Below, piece after piece: positions 1-13,209 of a stretch of DNA of 64,000 bases. The stretch's first letter is position 1; every line of letters starts with the position of its first letter. Source of the DNA: Siphonodentalium dalli (lineage: Eukaryota; Mollusca; Scaphopoda; Gadilida; Siphonodentaliidae); contig CP136064.1 in the NCBI GenBank assembly GCA_032622095.1, forward strand, positions 50,040,073-50,104,072, given 5' to 3'. The position numbers were made by a program, and so were the translations under genes. The notes beneath the pieces were generated by a model. The model saw only the letters and a program-made list of their open reading frames with translations. It had not been told where the DNA came from and ran no database searches.

Positions 1-227
1 GATGGCAGGGAAACACAAATATCCTTTTCGAAATTATGAATCTTTTGAATAATTTACAGGGTCGGCATCTATAGGTATTCCACGCACACGCTGACTTATT
101 TTATCAACGCAACGGGACATAAAAAACATATATGTTCATGCAATATGAGGTTCGAAAATTATAAGTCGCTTCAAGGCAAATTACAAAAATATAGTTGTGA
201 CTTGTATTGACAGTCCATATAATAATC

Positions 228-368
228 TGACCTTCGGAGTTTCGGTGTATGGGACTTTCGTAGTATCGGACTATTGGGTCTTCGGGGTATCGGGCCTTCG
301 TAATATGGGACCTTCGTAATATGGGACATTCGGAGTATTGGACCTTCGGAGTATCGGAATTCGGAATA
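228..368. repeat. degenerate short tandem repeat (CCTTCGGAGTATCGGA-like)
   Basis: Roughly nine imperfect copies of a 13-17 base unit built on CCTTCGGAGTATCGGA or CCTTCGTAATATGGGA lie head to tail. The units vary in length and sequence, so this is an old, decayed minisatellite. It has no coding potential. Confidence 0.7.
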
Positions 369-3300
369 AAGGGTTGACAGAATTGAAACGAGACATGTGA
401 CGCAACTGATAAATTTGCCAGATGAACGAGACCATCCGCATTTTATTAGGACTTCATGAGAATTAACGCTTATCCGAATTCAAACCACCATTGATATCGC
501 TGGGCGGCTTTGAACCCTAGCTCCCCACAACGATCGACACCCTGATCCCGGGCTCCCAGTGGTATTTTGACTTATTGTAGACAGTAGTTAGGCGCATGGT
601 GTTGTATTGCATGCATTTTCTAATTTCTACCATAAGTTTTATTCCGTTCGAAATGCTATTTAATTCTGAATTAAGCACAGCAAAATCCGTTTGAATATAT
701 CTTAAATTGAGAAATAGTTATAAAAAATAGAAAACTTGACTGGATTTATTATACAAACTGCCAAGAAATGTTACTTTACGTAACGTCGCAATCCCAACCT
801 AAATACACGGCGTTGTATGGGTTTTAGCCAAAGCAAAATCTGGGTGTTCACTAAATACACACCAATAACTAAATTGCGCGGCATTGCGCGGTCTATTTGC
901 TTATACCATCTTAAAGACGAGATTCTGAGCTTTATGCTCATGTAAATCTATATGGCGTGTACATTTGCTATGATTTAATGAACTCAGAAGTTTGTATATT
1001 CGTGAACAAAACTCGTATGACATGAGTTTACATCCGACAATTGCTGGCGCGAATTATGTAAATTAGTGGGAATTTCTTCACACGTTGGGAGTTATGAATT
1101 CTCAAAGAATACATCACTAAAGTTCTTACCCGTTAATATAGTTTTTAGTTCACTTATGAGCAATATAAAGCTATATAACACAACGCGAAACGAGAGGTCG
1201 CGAATAATTAGATTACCGTAACCAAGAAAAACTAATGTTGAGATATTATTATCTATTAGTCACTTAAGGGGGAGACGCACGTTTTGCATAAATCCAGCAA
1301 AAAATGGCAAGAGATTTTCAACAAAGAATTTATCTGGATCTATCTGGCAAAAATTCTTGAATTTCACATATCATCTTCATTGTATGTAGAATCTGAGCAA
1401 TTATAAAGAGACAACAAAAACAATGGGTTTTAGGGTGGATACACACATGCATGTAATCTCTGTAAATATCGTGTATTTCGAGTTTTACATGGTTCATACA
1501 CACCGTGTAATATGTGTCCGCTGACAACCCAATCATTGCGACTGTGTTTGACCACAGTGAGTTAAACTCTGAACCGCTGAAGAGCCGTTGACTGGGACGA
1601 AGTAGTCAGGCCGCTTAAAATAATTATTCGCGCGATAACTGAAATGGTCGACGTTCTGTTTAAATCATTGTCAGTATTCTATTGATGTTAATACCAGTGA
1701 TGGCCTCTTCCACAACGCAGGGGGCTATGACCCCCAACATACACGGGGAGCTATAGTATCCCAGAAGCTACCGAATTCACCATATTTCCTCGACGGGGGT
1801 GTGCACGCAGCACCCTGAGTCCTGACACCCTGCTTTATAAATATCGTAGTCATGTCTGTCGTGTCTGTTTTCTACGAGTGATTAATCTAATATGCAGCAA
1901 TTTATGCTATTCATATAATTATGAACATATTATACAGCTTTAAATTTGAATGCATGGTGTTGCTGTTTGTCTTCATTCGGCGAAAGGGTTGCCTAGCTAC
2001 GAGTTCCCAACTACGTCACCTTTCATCTCTTGTGTTATACAGTTATACATGTATACGCAAAATTTACAACAATGGAATATTTAAGTAAAACATACTGTAA
2101 TTCTTGCCCAGATAATCCCGGCTGATACATTCAATTAACTCCCTCAGTTATTGGAAGCTTTCGAGAACCAGCCCCTCCCCCAATCATGGATTATGGTCGA
2201 AAATGTTATAATTCAAGCTTGTGACAGGTAGGAGCTTGTTCAACCTTTGGCTTGAGAAACATATATATAAATGGGGGGGTGTCACTCTTTTTAATTTCAA
2301 CGCTGTACCTGCATTATTTTTTGGCGCTATAATGAATATTTGCAATCCCAATTGAATTAATGTTATCACATGAGCTCGCTCTCAAATTATCAGAGAAATC
2401 TCAACAAGCCGGTATCATCCTATAAAAGAATTCTGCATATTTTATTTTTGTTTTGGATGACCCTGTTTCCAAGAAATGACAGAAACAAATCAAGTATAAA
2501 ATCGACCGGCTCTAATCCACTTTTCGAAATGAATTATAACTCGTGAACAACAGCAACATATATCAGACAAGAATTACTCATTTCGGCATCCACGAAAGAA
2601 GACATGTTTATGACTGGCCTGAAATTTCTTGATGGCAGTTTGTTTGATAATGGCTTATAACTACTCACTGGTGAAATTGACCTCTCGCGCGCAGGTGATT
2701 AATTTTGTCAATTATTGGTGTGGCCATGTAAAATACATGTATTTTACATACAGACATTACATGCATGTGTGTATCCACCCTTAATACATTTGAGAGGTTG
2801 TAAATGTTATTTTATTTGTTGTCCCTTTCGGTACCAAGAACTGCTAGAATAATTAATAATTTCACACATAACTCTAATAACCAAATAGCTTATTGTCTTG
2901 GCTCCATGAGAGTAGGCTTCATTTCTATCATAATGTTGAGTTATTTTTTAATTGCATAATATAGCATCATCCCCCAAATATTATAATGAAGAATAAAGCA
3001 GTCACAAATATTCCAGCCCAATGAAAACAAATGTTGATATGCAGTGTGGTCCACTCAAGCAGGGAGCAATCAACAGGAATTAGGCCACAGTGTTAAGAGA
3101 TATGGTGGTCAGCTTTAACTTGGTTATGAACCCATGACTCATCTCAGACCATGCAATTGTTCATTGATCAACAGGCATGGCACGAACATCCTCAAATATA
3201 GAAAATTAATTATGGGTAGATGCTTTTCTTAATGAAAATAATCATTAAATTTCAGAAATAAAGAATAATTAAGTCTCTTCTCGTGATCTCGTGATCTTGA

Positions 3301-4315
3301 GATATGATATCATGGATATATGTACTGCACTTTTGAATTTTTTTTCCAGAAATTTTGACAAAACGTGCGTCGACCCTTAAGGTGGATCAGAAATGGTTCA
3401 TTTCAGCATAGATAATAATGCAAATGTTTCAAAAACTGAATCCTCTGTAAACAAAGGTAAAAACCAGAAGAATAACTAGTGTCATCAATGGTTTATTAAG
3501 ACTTTATTCTGTCGGACAATATACTGCAATTTGGTACTGCATTTTCCAAAACACTTTCTGCTTAAGACAAAGATTTTCAACCAAAATGAATCAACTTTAA
3601 ACTAATAAACCACTGATTTCAGCATATAACAATATCAAATTTCATTTTTATTTTGTGATTATGATGATTCAACTCATGTTAAGTTTAGCTTTTATAAATA
3701 TTTGTTCTGCAAACAACCTGTCGCCATTTCGGAATGATGCCTTGATTACTATGACTTCGGTTCAGTGGTATCGAGTCTCTTGAAAATCCAGATTTCTTTG
3801 AGGCTGGAACAATTGTACAGTCATTTTGTGCTCAATTTGAACGCGGCTTTTGACCTAATATATCCATCGGAATGCATTTCAATGTACGAAAGTGGACGAA
3901 GTTAAGATGGCTCTGAGGTGACCAATTACATATCAGTCACAGCAATATCAGTTGCCCACACCTAGACATTTGGAATGATGGTGTCCGATGATGTGTATGT
4001 GTAGTATACTTGACATCCTTTCTGAACTGTATACAGTGTTAAATTTCAAAGGGTTATAATTCATACCTCAGAATTAGATGACATCTTTTGAGCAGAAAAA
4101 CATATTTCTAAAAACTAAATCAAATCAATCTGTAGTTGAATTCTTATAAAAATCACTGGTCTATTAGTTCTAATGGATTCACTTTGGTATTATTATATAT
4201 ATTTATTTCATACCTCCATTGCTGGAGAAGATATTATATACATAATACAATAAGAATAATGGTTTCGTACAACATGATATGGAATAAAACAGATTTTCTT
4301 CCTGGGAGTGGATGT
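369..4315. other. gene-free stretch, no recognisable element
   Basis: AT-rich DNA with only very short open frames. I see no splice-flanked exon candidates, RNA genes or full transposons. The one notable feature is a perfect 24-base palindrome at 2726-2749, centred on ACATGT. Confidence 0.5.
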
Positions 4316-5199
4316 TTAAGTATGAACACGATCGATCAGTTGGCACATAACATAGATAGAATAGGCAGAATCCAGGATGATTTGGTCTAGGTTCTTTGTT
4401 ATGACATCGGGTGGATTCAAGCAGTCGCTTCCAAGGAGGAAGGCGTGTAGTGAACAGTCATCACTCGAGTCCAAGTACAGAAATGTAGCCACACCGAATT
4501 GGTTATGTATATGCTCCCAATACGCATTCCTTCGCAAGCAAACGGTCGTCCGTGTAGTGTCGCATGGCGTGCTGCATTTCGTTACTAAATGAGTTAGTAC
4601 AAGCACAACATGTGCGGTTGTTGTCAAACGTCGTTTTGTTCAGAAGTAAGGAGAGGGGACTTAGTGTCCGGGAACACTGGAGATGACACTTGAGCAATCT
4701 CCAGATGCTTCAGACTGAGAGCGCTTGGCTGTCTGTTAAACGGAATATTTCCAGTGATGAGACGGAAGTAACTTTGCGATTCCATTCTGATGTATCGGAA
4801 ATTCACCGGTCTACATGAATGATTCCAAGAAATTGTATATTGTCTATAATAGTATATTTTCCTGCATAATAAACCAATGCTTGTATGAGTTGAGTGCAGC
4901 AGAGCGCTCCAGCTTTTCAATAAATCCACGAGAATGTGTGTGTTCCACACGAGAATGAGTTACCTCTCTTACAGCGATAATTCTGATTAATAATTCAGCG
5001 TAGTGTTGGAATAGTCTTCCGCACATTCACCTATGTTTAATACATCTGGCTTTTCAAATTGCATGGACTCATTAGACTGCATGTATGTCTCTGGAATGCC
5101 CCACAAATTGCATGATCTGATCACATATCTAAGATGAAAATAAACATGGAGGGAAAGGAAATATGGTTCAAGCCTCAACTGGTGTATTTTCCCGCTCAA
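4316..5199 (-). pseudogene. possible decayed coding region, unidentified
   Basis: Five overlapping minus-strand reading frames of 60-108 residues (starting near 5199, 5026, 4950, 4697 and 4627) follow one another through different frames. The local base composition is less AT-rich than the neighbourhood. This pattern would fit a coding region broken by frameshifts. The translated segments, for example around GVATFLYLDSSDDC, look protein-like, but I recognise no family and see no clear splice sites. Chance is a real alternative, so confidence is low. Confidence 0.2.
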
Positions 5200-5328
5200 A
5201 TGTCCAATTTATCTTGGAATAAGCTAGAACTCATATACACAGAAGAGATAGTTTTGCTTTAAATATAACTGTTGAATTGAACAATGTTGAAATTCGGTAC
5301 TAGATAATGATTAGAACTGGATATCTGA

Positions 5329-5563
5329 TTAACACTTTCTATACTTAAGCATCATTGACGAGAAGTTCCCATGGGAAATGTTAAAATAATTTTACGTTGA
5401 ACGGTCGTTTGTCACAAGTTGAACTTATTATCTGAACATATATAAATAGGATTCCTTCTGTACTTTCATTTATCTGTCGTCTGCTTATGTTATCTGCACA
5501 TACCTTCAAATCAAATATACCATTTCGATGTACACTTAATCCAGATAGTACAGAACGGGTTAA
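5329..5563. mobile_element. TTAA family 3 MITE (~235 bp), complete
   Basis: The element is bounded by TTAA at both ends (5329-5332, 5560-5563), with termini reading AACACTTTCTATACTTAAG and the degenerate inverse AGTACAGAACGGG. Inside is the family's diagnostic arm GTTGAACTTATTATCTGAAC, which in better copies forms a hairpin. The TTAA target and CCCTTT-like ends fit a piggyBac-type non-autonomous element. It carries no transposase. Confidence 0.7.
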
Positions 5564-5692
5564 AGTGATGCATGTGTTGCTTGATGAAGGCAACGTGCAA
5601 TTGAATTTTCAGCTAAATATCGACATATCGGTTGATCATCTTTATCTAAGGTACATTTTGATATTCTTGTATAAGTTGTGTATGTACGAAGC

Positions 5693-5932
5693 TTAACCCT
5701 TTCTATACTAAATGGATTATAACAGTCAGTTAAAAGTATACATCGGAATGGTCTATTATATGATTTTGAGGGATGTTAAGGTGTTAAAAACAGACGACAG
5801 ATAAATAAAAGTGCAGAAGGAGCCCTATTTATCGTGGGAAATGTATAGAAAATAAGTTCAACAGACGTTCGTTGGACTTATTATTTGAACATTTCCTATG
5901 TGATAAATAATCATCAATGATGCTTAGTATAT
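5693..5932. mobile_element. TTAA family 3 MITE, inverted relative to the copy at 5329
   Basis: Begins TTAACCCTTTCTATACTAAA and contains AGACGACAGATAAATAAAAG and a GTTCAACAGACG...TTGGAC hairpin. The far end reads GATGCTTAGTATAT but has lost its TTAA. It lies about 130 bp from the preceding copy in the opposite orientation. It also preserves the uninterrupted sequence GGGATGTTAAGGTG, which is the empty version of the insertion site used in the 17.8-19.0 kb nest. Confidence 0.7.
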
Positions 5933-6984
5933 ATTTTTGGCGCCACACAATTACTGCATGGCATGGTAAAATTTGGCTTTGGAAGCAATTGCTGTTCGGA
6001 GTGCCCATGTATATGTGCATGAGACAAATGGGTATATGACAGAAGTCAATCACGTTGCGAAATCGTGAGGAATAAAACACGATATTTTCTAGGGGATATG
6101 CCTATGTGGCAATTTGATGTTTGTGAGCATGTTAAGTTCAGGTTAAGTGGGTGGTTACCATTTCAGCGTCGACTTTTACCCAGCTTTCTTCTATACCAAA
6201 CACAACGCAAATAATAACCACATGTGCCAGTCAATGATAGCCGGAAGACATTAATTCCGTTGGTATTGCGCCGATGGTTATATATACACAAAATAGACCA
6301 CTATAGTAGACTATTGAAATCGTTATACGAACTGAACTACCTATCTGACAAGTTACTAAGGTCCCCACATAAACTGGATGTAGAATTGTAGAATAAGCAA
6401 TATTTTGATAGTTATAATGTATACGTATGTTTCTTTAAACGGGCCTATGTGTCCCATGTGCTATGGGGTTATGTACAATGTTGTCCACCATAACCTTGGT
6501 AATAATGCATAACACTAGATTTGATATTTCGGTCTGAAAGTCAACCAAAGCTGAAGATCAACAAGATGCTGACAAAAATAAAAGTTAATCATCATGATGC
6601 ATTGCATGACTCATTTGAAACTCCAATTTACGCGTTAGCAATTTGGAAGGACGGGTCATATAGGTTGATGAATACAAAAAAAATACCAACCAGCTGGATT
6701 TATAGTTTCAGATTACAAAACTTACCAAAGACTAAAATTGCCAGCAATTTACAAATTTTCTAAAAGATGTGAGAGAAACGGCCTTTATTTTTAACATGCT
6801 GAAGAATAAATGCCATCCTATTTTTATAACTTCTGGATGGTGAATAAGTCTTTCTCTGATACATAATATCCGTACAACGATGTACTGTTGGGGGTTAAAC
6901 CCACGACAGGGGGGGTAAGAAATCACGACACACGTACATACGTCCTTTGTATCAGAAGCTTATATCGAACATTTGAAATATACG
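5933..6984. other. gene-free stretch, nothing recognised
   Basis: AT-rich sequence with only short random frames. No repeat matching the rest of the window was noticed here. Confidence 0.5.
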
Positions 6985-7352
6985 TTAACCCTTTACCCAA
7001 CAAACCGGCCAAAACCGGCCAAATAAAGCTTCAACAGCCTAAAATATCTTCGGTCTGTCTCAATAGAACCATACAAATATGGATATCATTGGAACCGGCT
7101 CCTTGACCACATTGTGATAGTTACAGTTATGCCCTGTGCCAATGCATTCTCTTATATATAAGAGAATGCATTGGCCTAAAAAAATCTTTTTTTAACACTT
7201 TTTACCATTTTTTCTTACATTCTTTAACAATTTTATAATTTTTAATGTGTTAAGCCAATGCATTCTCTTATATATGCGAGGCGACCTATGGTCGACTCGC
7301 ATATATAAGAGAATGCATTGGCACAGGGGCCTTCTGTTGGGTAAAGGGTTAA
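6985..7352. mobile_element. TTAA family 2 MITE (368 bp), complete
   Basis: Perfect 18-base terminal inverted repeats, TTAACCCTTTACCCAACA and its complement, with TTAA at both borders; this is a piggyBac-like signature. Subterminally it holds two copies of the palindromic cassette (7132-7178 and 7253-7328) separated by an AT-rich spacer. The left half carries CCGGCCAAAACCGGCCAAAT and a unique ~110-bp segment. It lacks coding capacity and is the uninterrupted reference for the disrupted copy at 19802-20704. Confidence 0.85.
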
Positions 7353-7986
7353 CTAATGTTTCATAAAAAACGGTTGATAACCCGCTACTTGATATCTACA
7401 CAATGATATATATATATACTCAGTTGATAGATGTATGATCGGTTTACTGATATGTATATGACTCTCCTAAACAACGAGAAACACAGTGTGTACCGAGCTA
7501 TGGATGCGGGCCAGGTTAGACGCACGTAACGTCTAAAGAAATTCTCGGAATTTGAAGATGCGTGTGAGATTAAAATCTATTTTAGAACCCTGTGTTATAT
7601 ACCCAATTCAACAGGTTCATCGTGTCTAGAACTTTAGATGTATGTGGAGTATAATTACAACGTGCATACATACGTATGTTAGTTATACCCGTCGATGCTA
7701 TAGTGTAGTGTTGTAGTTCCTCTGGCGTTCATTACATCGGCAGCTTTCGTCGGCTGTGTTTGTTGATTATGTATATGCATAGTCATCAACAATTGTCTGG
7801 AAGCCGCATGCAGCATACGAATAATCAATCACACCACGAGTTTGTAATGTGGCGTAAGTCTGTCTCATTTACCGTCTTGTGAATGTCTAAATACTAGGAA
7901 GTCAGAAATTATGCATTGCATGGGTTCGCCGAATGTATGCCTCGTCCTTCACATTGGACGAATATTACCTTCGGCTAGATCATACT
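7353..7986. other. gene-free stretch, nothing recognised
   Basis: No convincing reading frame, RNA gene or transposon terminus is visible. Confidence 0.45.
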
Positions 7987-8405
7987 CCACCAGTACAAAA
8001 CCTGGGAACTTTTTTAAATTTTGACAGGGAACCTTATAAAGACGAAATTTAACTCGGGGAATATATTTCTCAGTTATTAGCCGTTACTTAATCATGTACT
8101 TCACTGTAGGTGAAATTCCCAACTCGAAATTGAATGTTTTTCTGTGACTTTTGTGAGCCGATATCGCAATAAACATTGAGTTGGTTACCTAGGAGATATT
8201 CCATAATTGTACGAGACACAAAGCAAAATAGCTCACAAAGCCACATACATCGTGAAATTTCGAGTTGGGACATTCACGTACAGTGAAGTACATTATTAGG
8301 GAACACATCATTACAAAGAAATATATTCCCCACATTATTTTTTCGACTCTATGAGGTTCCCTGTACAATCTTCAAACAACAAGTTGCAATGTTTTGTACT
8401 GGTGG
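7987..8405. mobile_element. foldback-like inverted-repeat element (~419 bp)
   Basis: Termini CCACCAGTACAAAAC and GTTTTGTACTGGTGG are exact reverse complements. Further inverted pairs are nested inside: GGGAACCT against AGGTTCCC, AATATATTTCT against AGAAATATATT, TACTTCACTGTA against TACAGTGAAGTA, and CCCAACTCGAAATT against AATTTCGAGTTGGG. Most of the element can therefore fold on itself. No target-site duplication is obvious, so the superfamily is unknown. Confidence 0.65.
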
Positions 8406-9867
8406 AATAAGATCTCTACGTGCCTAGCTAAAAGTAGAGATTCATGGCATGATCTAATCGTCGGCGTGAGACAGAGGTATTCGATAGTATGAATATAACT
8501 TCTAGAAACGAAGATGATTTCAGAAAGTCGCCATAAGTGTAAATGTATAATATGGAGGATAGTGCCCCAATGAATACAAAAGTAGGTAACATTCTTCAAA
8601 ACATTCAATACATCTTATCCATGCATTACTTCATAAGTATCCATCATGTGTATTAAATAAGCAGGAGAGAATGGCTGGAATAAGTTTGGTAACGTGTGGT
8701 CAGACCACCTATGCACCCACACTATTTATACCTTCATAGTGTTTGAAAAATATATAGTATTAATATGTATATCTGCCATCATGCCGTTTATGTTAGAACG
8801 TTTTGCAATAGAACAGGCTGTGAAATTTGACGCCATTTGATTTGTTGATAAAACAACATTGAAAAAAAGATGTCCAAACATCGCCCCTTTCTTCAACACA
8901 TATCGACCAGATATGACCCTCCTTTTACTTGTCTAAGCATCGCTTGTAAAATAACGATATCCATTGCATGATGATAGACCAACATGTGGCCACCACACCT
9001 AGTGTGACTATCACACATAGTCAGAGTTATGATTCTTACGGGCCCATATAATAAGTAAGGAAACATTTACTAAAGCGGTTAGCATGCAATGCATATACAT
9101 GACTGTACTGTAGAGTAACTTGCTAAGATAATTATAGACTTCAATTGTTTTTGTGTAAGCTTTTGACATTTCTCTATTTCTGGTCACTGACCAAGCTCAA
9201 ACGTCACGAGGTCTTGTGTAATACACATGTAACTTCCATTAATTAGTAATATGATATGTGATTCGGGTTACTCATACTATACTGAATTTCCACACAAAAA
9301 AGATGTTACCCTACAAAACTACTTAGTAATCCACAGGGAATTTTGAGCTAGAATAATAAGGCCATCCAAAATTAAATAGTTGTTTCTCAAGCCACGCCGC
9401 ATTGAAAAAATGGCCCGAATTGGACGTTTTATTTCGATTTTTTTATATCATGACCAAAAAACAATAATTAAGAAAAACAAACAGAATTTTGTTTTCTTTT
9501 CACAATAATGTTTGGTATCGTTTTTTTTTTTTTTACCAATATGTCCATACGTATTGAGCATTAATTGCAAAATACATGAACTCTTAACATATCGCTGTAA
9601 TATGTGAAGAGTGCCTATCATGTATATGCATAGTGATATAGAATATGAAGTATATGACTACATTGAATAAAATGATTAGTTGATCATCATAGTCTGGTGT
9701 ACTAATTGTAACTCCAGATGAATTGAAAGGCACTGGGGTAAATTTAGGATCACATGTTATAATGGAGAATTGTCAATTTATAAACAATAATAAAAACTGT
9801 CAACAGTCAAGGGCATTATAACAGTATAGCTAGCTAGGTGATCCCAGTGTCATATATTGGTAGTACA
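8406..9867. other. gene-free stretch, nothing recognised
   Basis: AT-rich DNA with short random frames only. A T-tract lies near 9525. Confidence 0.45.
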
Positions 9868-10285
9868 ACATGGGGGGGGGGGGTAGTAAACAAAATTCAG
9901 GAAGGTATGTCGGGGTGGTGGGTGGCCCGAGGGGGGGGGGCGTTTTTACACCCTCTTGCAATTGTTTTACTAAAGAACTTTTGTGTCCTTATATGATATT
10001 TGTAACAGTTTAAAACATATTATAAGAATTTATAACTGCAAAAACACCATATTTATGTTACTGGGACTTCATATGAGATGAAATTGAGCTATACGGCATG
10101 TTGCATATGGGGCGGTGGGGTGAAAACAATTCCTTCCCGACACCCTTCGTCTTGATGTAACTAAAGCCAAGATCATTGTGTTCATGGAAAAAGAGCGAGC
10201 AACTGTCTCAAACACCAATGGCTAGAATATAACTGTCATCACACTGTTCATCAGTGCATCAAGCCAATCAGTGAAATATTTGCAT
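9868..10285. repeat. poly-G-edged dispersed repeat, copy 1
   Basis: Starts with a run of about 12 G, then TAGTAAACAAAATTCAGGAA and a second G run near 9931-9941. It continues through GTTACTGGGACTTCATATGA to the block AAAAAGAGCGAGCAACTGTC. The same order of landmarks occurs reverse-complemented at 60530-60985. Related fragments lie at 10521-10590 and 11250-11304. The mobilisation mechanism is not evident. Confidence 0.6.
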
Positions 10286-11156
10286 GGCTATCAACTCATA
10301 TGATCTGTTACTCACACAACACCTAAAATATTCAAGTCTGGCATAGTGACTGTTTGTCTTTTATTATAACAGAGGTCGCTCCAGTAGACTAACACAAGTG
10401 TTAAGGCATAATGCTAGATAATGGGCTGGTTGATAGACTAATCGGGAAATGGTTAGAAATAATTGAATTGTGTTTATCCTGTACATTGACCTAAGTTTGC
10501 ACATACAAGTAAACTTGTCCTGATGTAACTAATGCCTAGATCATTTTGTGCATGTAAAAAGAGCGAGCAACTGTCTCAAACATTAATGTGAAATAAAATT
10601 GGTTTTGTTAAATTGAGCAAGGAATTCAATCTTTAAAAAAAAAAATATATTAAAACAATATATATATATATCAAAAGGTTTCAATGATCAAATGTGCTTG
10701 AATCGCACAAAGGGGCCGCCGTTAAATGAAGGCTCTGTCTCAGATCAAAAATCAAAATGTTTGCGAAGTCCCACAAAGGGGGCCATAGGTATCCCCGATG
10801 CTGAATATAGGCTCCCAAAGGGACCCTGTTTCAGCTAGTTTAGTATAATAGAAGTAAGTTGCTCCAGTAGACTAACGTAAGTGGTGTTGAATATGTTAGA
10901 TAATGGGCTGGTTGACATACTAATCAGGGAATAGTTACAAATTATGAAATTTTGTGTATTCTGCACAATGACCAAGGTTTACAGATGATTAGCAATTTAT
11001 AAAACATTTTGTTTTCAATTAAAACAGCTTCTGAAACAGGTTAAACTGTTATAAAACAGCGTCTGAAACAGGTTAAACTGTTATTTGAACTAATTGAGAT
11101 CAACCCCAGTCACATGAGTGATATTAGTAGAGTTTTATGCAATTTTAGTGAAATTT
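10286..11156. repeat. fragments of the poly-G-edged repeat and a 2 x 32-bp tandem
   Basis: A second copy of the AAAAAGAGCGAGCAACTGTC block lies at about 10557-10580. At 11021-11084 a 32-base unit (AAAACAGCTTCTGAAACAGG...) is repeated twice with one mismatch. The rest is AT-rich and uninformative. Confidence 0.5.
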
Positions 11157-11304
11157 GGGGGGGGGGGGGGTCAAACATTTGGGACTAACATTTTTTTTTT
11201 GCAGGTTTGGGGGGGGGGGGGGTGGGGTCCCCGAAAATACCAGATGCAAAAAAAACGGCATACCTTCCTGCAAATTTTGTACTACCCCCCCCCCCCCCCC
11301 CCCC
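11157..11304. repeat. poly-G / poly-G / poly-C tract cluster
   Basis: Runs of 14 G (11157-11170), 14 G (11209-11222, then TGGGG) and 20 C (11285-11304) sit within 150 bp, with a T10 between the G runs. The stretch before the C run (CATACCTTCCTGCAAATTTT) matches the reverse complement of the dispersed repeat's edge. Overlapping glycine/proline-rich frames here are artefacts of the homopolymers. Confidence 0.85.
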
Positions 11305-12777
11305 GAGTACAATGCAATTTACATCAGAGTAACTTATACATAACAAAATCCCATCTACATTTTCTATTACTAGACATTGGAAGGTAACATGCTTACTATG
11401 CTTACTATGTAAAATAGAAATAAAAGCCCATCCTCTCTTATTTTCAAATAACAGAAGCCCGAGAAAGAATTAGTAAATTTTGGATGACCTAAAAATATGG
11501 TATAATTACTTCTATATCGTGTAGATGTTGACCAATCAGCACGGAGAGTGATAATGTCTATCCACTCGTATGTTGTCATTGCAGTAAGAAGAGTATACTT
11601 GGGTCAACGATTTGGCTAATGAGCTTGATACACATCCACTGCAGTACCTAATACCTATCCCATGCATGTCTGACTAACACTAACACTGGCAGAGAACGTT
11701 CCTTTGACTTGTCTATTCGTAATTGTTGCCACGTTGTTGGTATAATTTTTCTCTTTTACCTGCACGGTATACCTATCAATTAACTAAGTTACCGTTACAG
11801 CCGTGCATTCTATTACGCAGACCAATTTCGATCGGACGGGTCGGCCGAACATTCCCGAATCCTCAACCGGCATACACCTTCAGGGGCCAGTTTGATATCG
11901 TGCCAGAGTTCAACTCGATAAAATAATACCGGATCTTATTTCGACTGTTCGTTACTCGATCAACTGGTGTCTTCAATCACATCGACGCGAACATCGCATT
12001 TCCGGTTCGCACAGACTCGCATGGATATCACACTTTTTATTCCACTGAAGGGTGCACGCCAGATTCCAGAAGGTTATCTCAGGGGATTTTAGTTCATATA
12101 TTTGTTTTTTCGTTTCGGTTGTGGATTTATCAAATTCATTCCATAGGATTATTGTTCATCGCGTCTGGAGACATGTCAACGGAATCAGAGTCGGTCGAAG
12201 CAAGAAGGTTGGTAATGTTCCCCAAGAAAACAAAACACGTGTTTTGTTTCTAAATACCCCACCACATGTTAATTGTATGAAATTATTAAATGTATGCAGA
12301 TTTGTAATATATACTATACTGGCTGGATGTACTAAAATCGGGGGCTTATGGAACGAAAGCTGGTGACTTAACACTAGCGCGAAAATAGGAAAGACGCGAA
12401 AAAACATCGATTTCTTTCGCCATTGCCGATCATCTGGTCATAAAGATCGTATGTCGACACCTGTGATAAGCCCTTCGGTGTACATCCAGAAATAATATGT
12501 GGATTTACGTCCATAAAGATAATATAACACAATTGATTCAAAAATAGTTGTGTGCCGCTTGTGACACATGTTCAGCTTTACTTGGTTCAAAAATATCGGA
12601 TCTCATTGGAAATTGGTACTGAGATTGTGAAAAAGCTTTCTGAGAGTTTATTCCAACCATCTCCATTCCGTTTATATTTCTCTTTGTTCACGACTTGGCG
12701 TTCATCAATTCGCATCGATATCTCATCTAGTAGGCCATATAGATGAATGTCTTGAAAGTTTTCGATATCTCCCATAT
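11305..12777. other. gene-free stretch
   Basis: No supported gene. A short palindrome, AACAAAACACGTGTTTTGTT, lies at about 12229-12248 and explains why both strands have similar small open frames there. Confidence 0.45.
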
Positions 12778-13209
12778 GTGACCCGCCATATCAAATCCAG
12801 TCGTAAGTCGGGAATTTTTTTACCCTGTGCCAATGAATTCTCTTATATATGTATATAAGAGAATGCATTGGCCTAACAATTTTTTACAATTTTAATAAAA
12901 AAAAATTGTATTCTTTAACAATTTTATAATTTCACCCATACAGAGCCCCAGACAAACATGAGCAGACGACACTCTTCTATATGCTTCTATATATGTGTGG
13001 GGCTCCCTGCAGGGTAATGGATGTTTTTTTATTTTATGTCCTAAACATTGTAAGAAACATTTATTTAAAAAAATGATAAAATATTGTTAGGCCAATGCAT
13101 TCTCTTATATATGCGAGGCGACCTATGGTCGACTCGCATATATAAGAGAATGCATTGGCACAGGGTAAAAAAATCCCGACTTACGACTGGATTTGATATG
13201 GCGGGTCAC
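12778..13209. mobile_element. GTGACCC-family MITE, copy 1 (432 bp), complete
   Basis: Long terminal inverted repeats start GTGACCCGCCATATCAAATC and continue into a subterminal palindromic cassette on each side (about 12826-12874 and 13092-13168). The left cassette is shortened. The centre carries CATACAGAGCCCCAGACAAA and a CCTGCAGGG motif. Flanks read CATAT|GTGACC and GGTCAC|ATATG, so a short AT-rich target is possible but unclear. It has no coding capacity. Related copies are at 36238-36694 and 56634-57011. Confidence 0.8.

Noticed and set aside
11118-11387. Gly- and Pro-rich overlapping plus-strand frames
   Set aside because: They are produced by poly-G and poly-C homopolymers.
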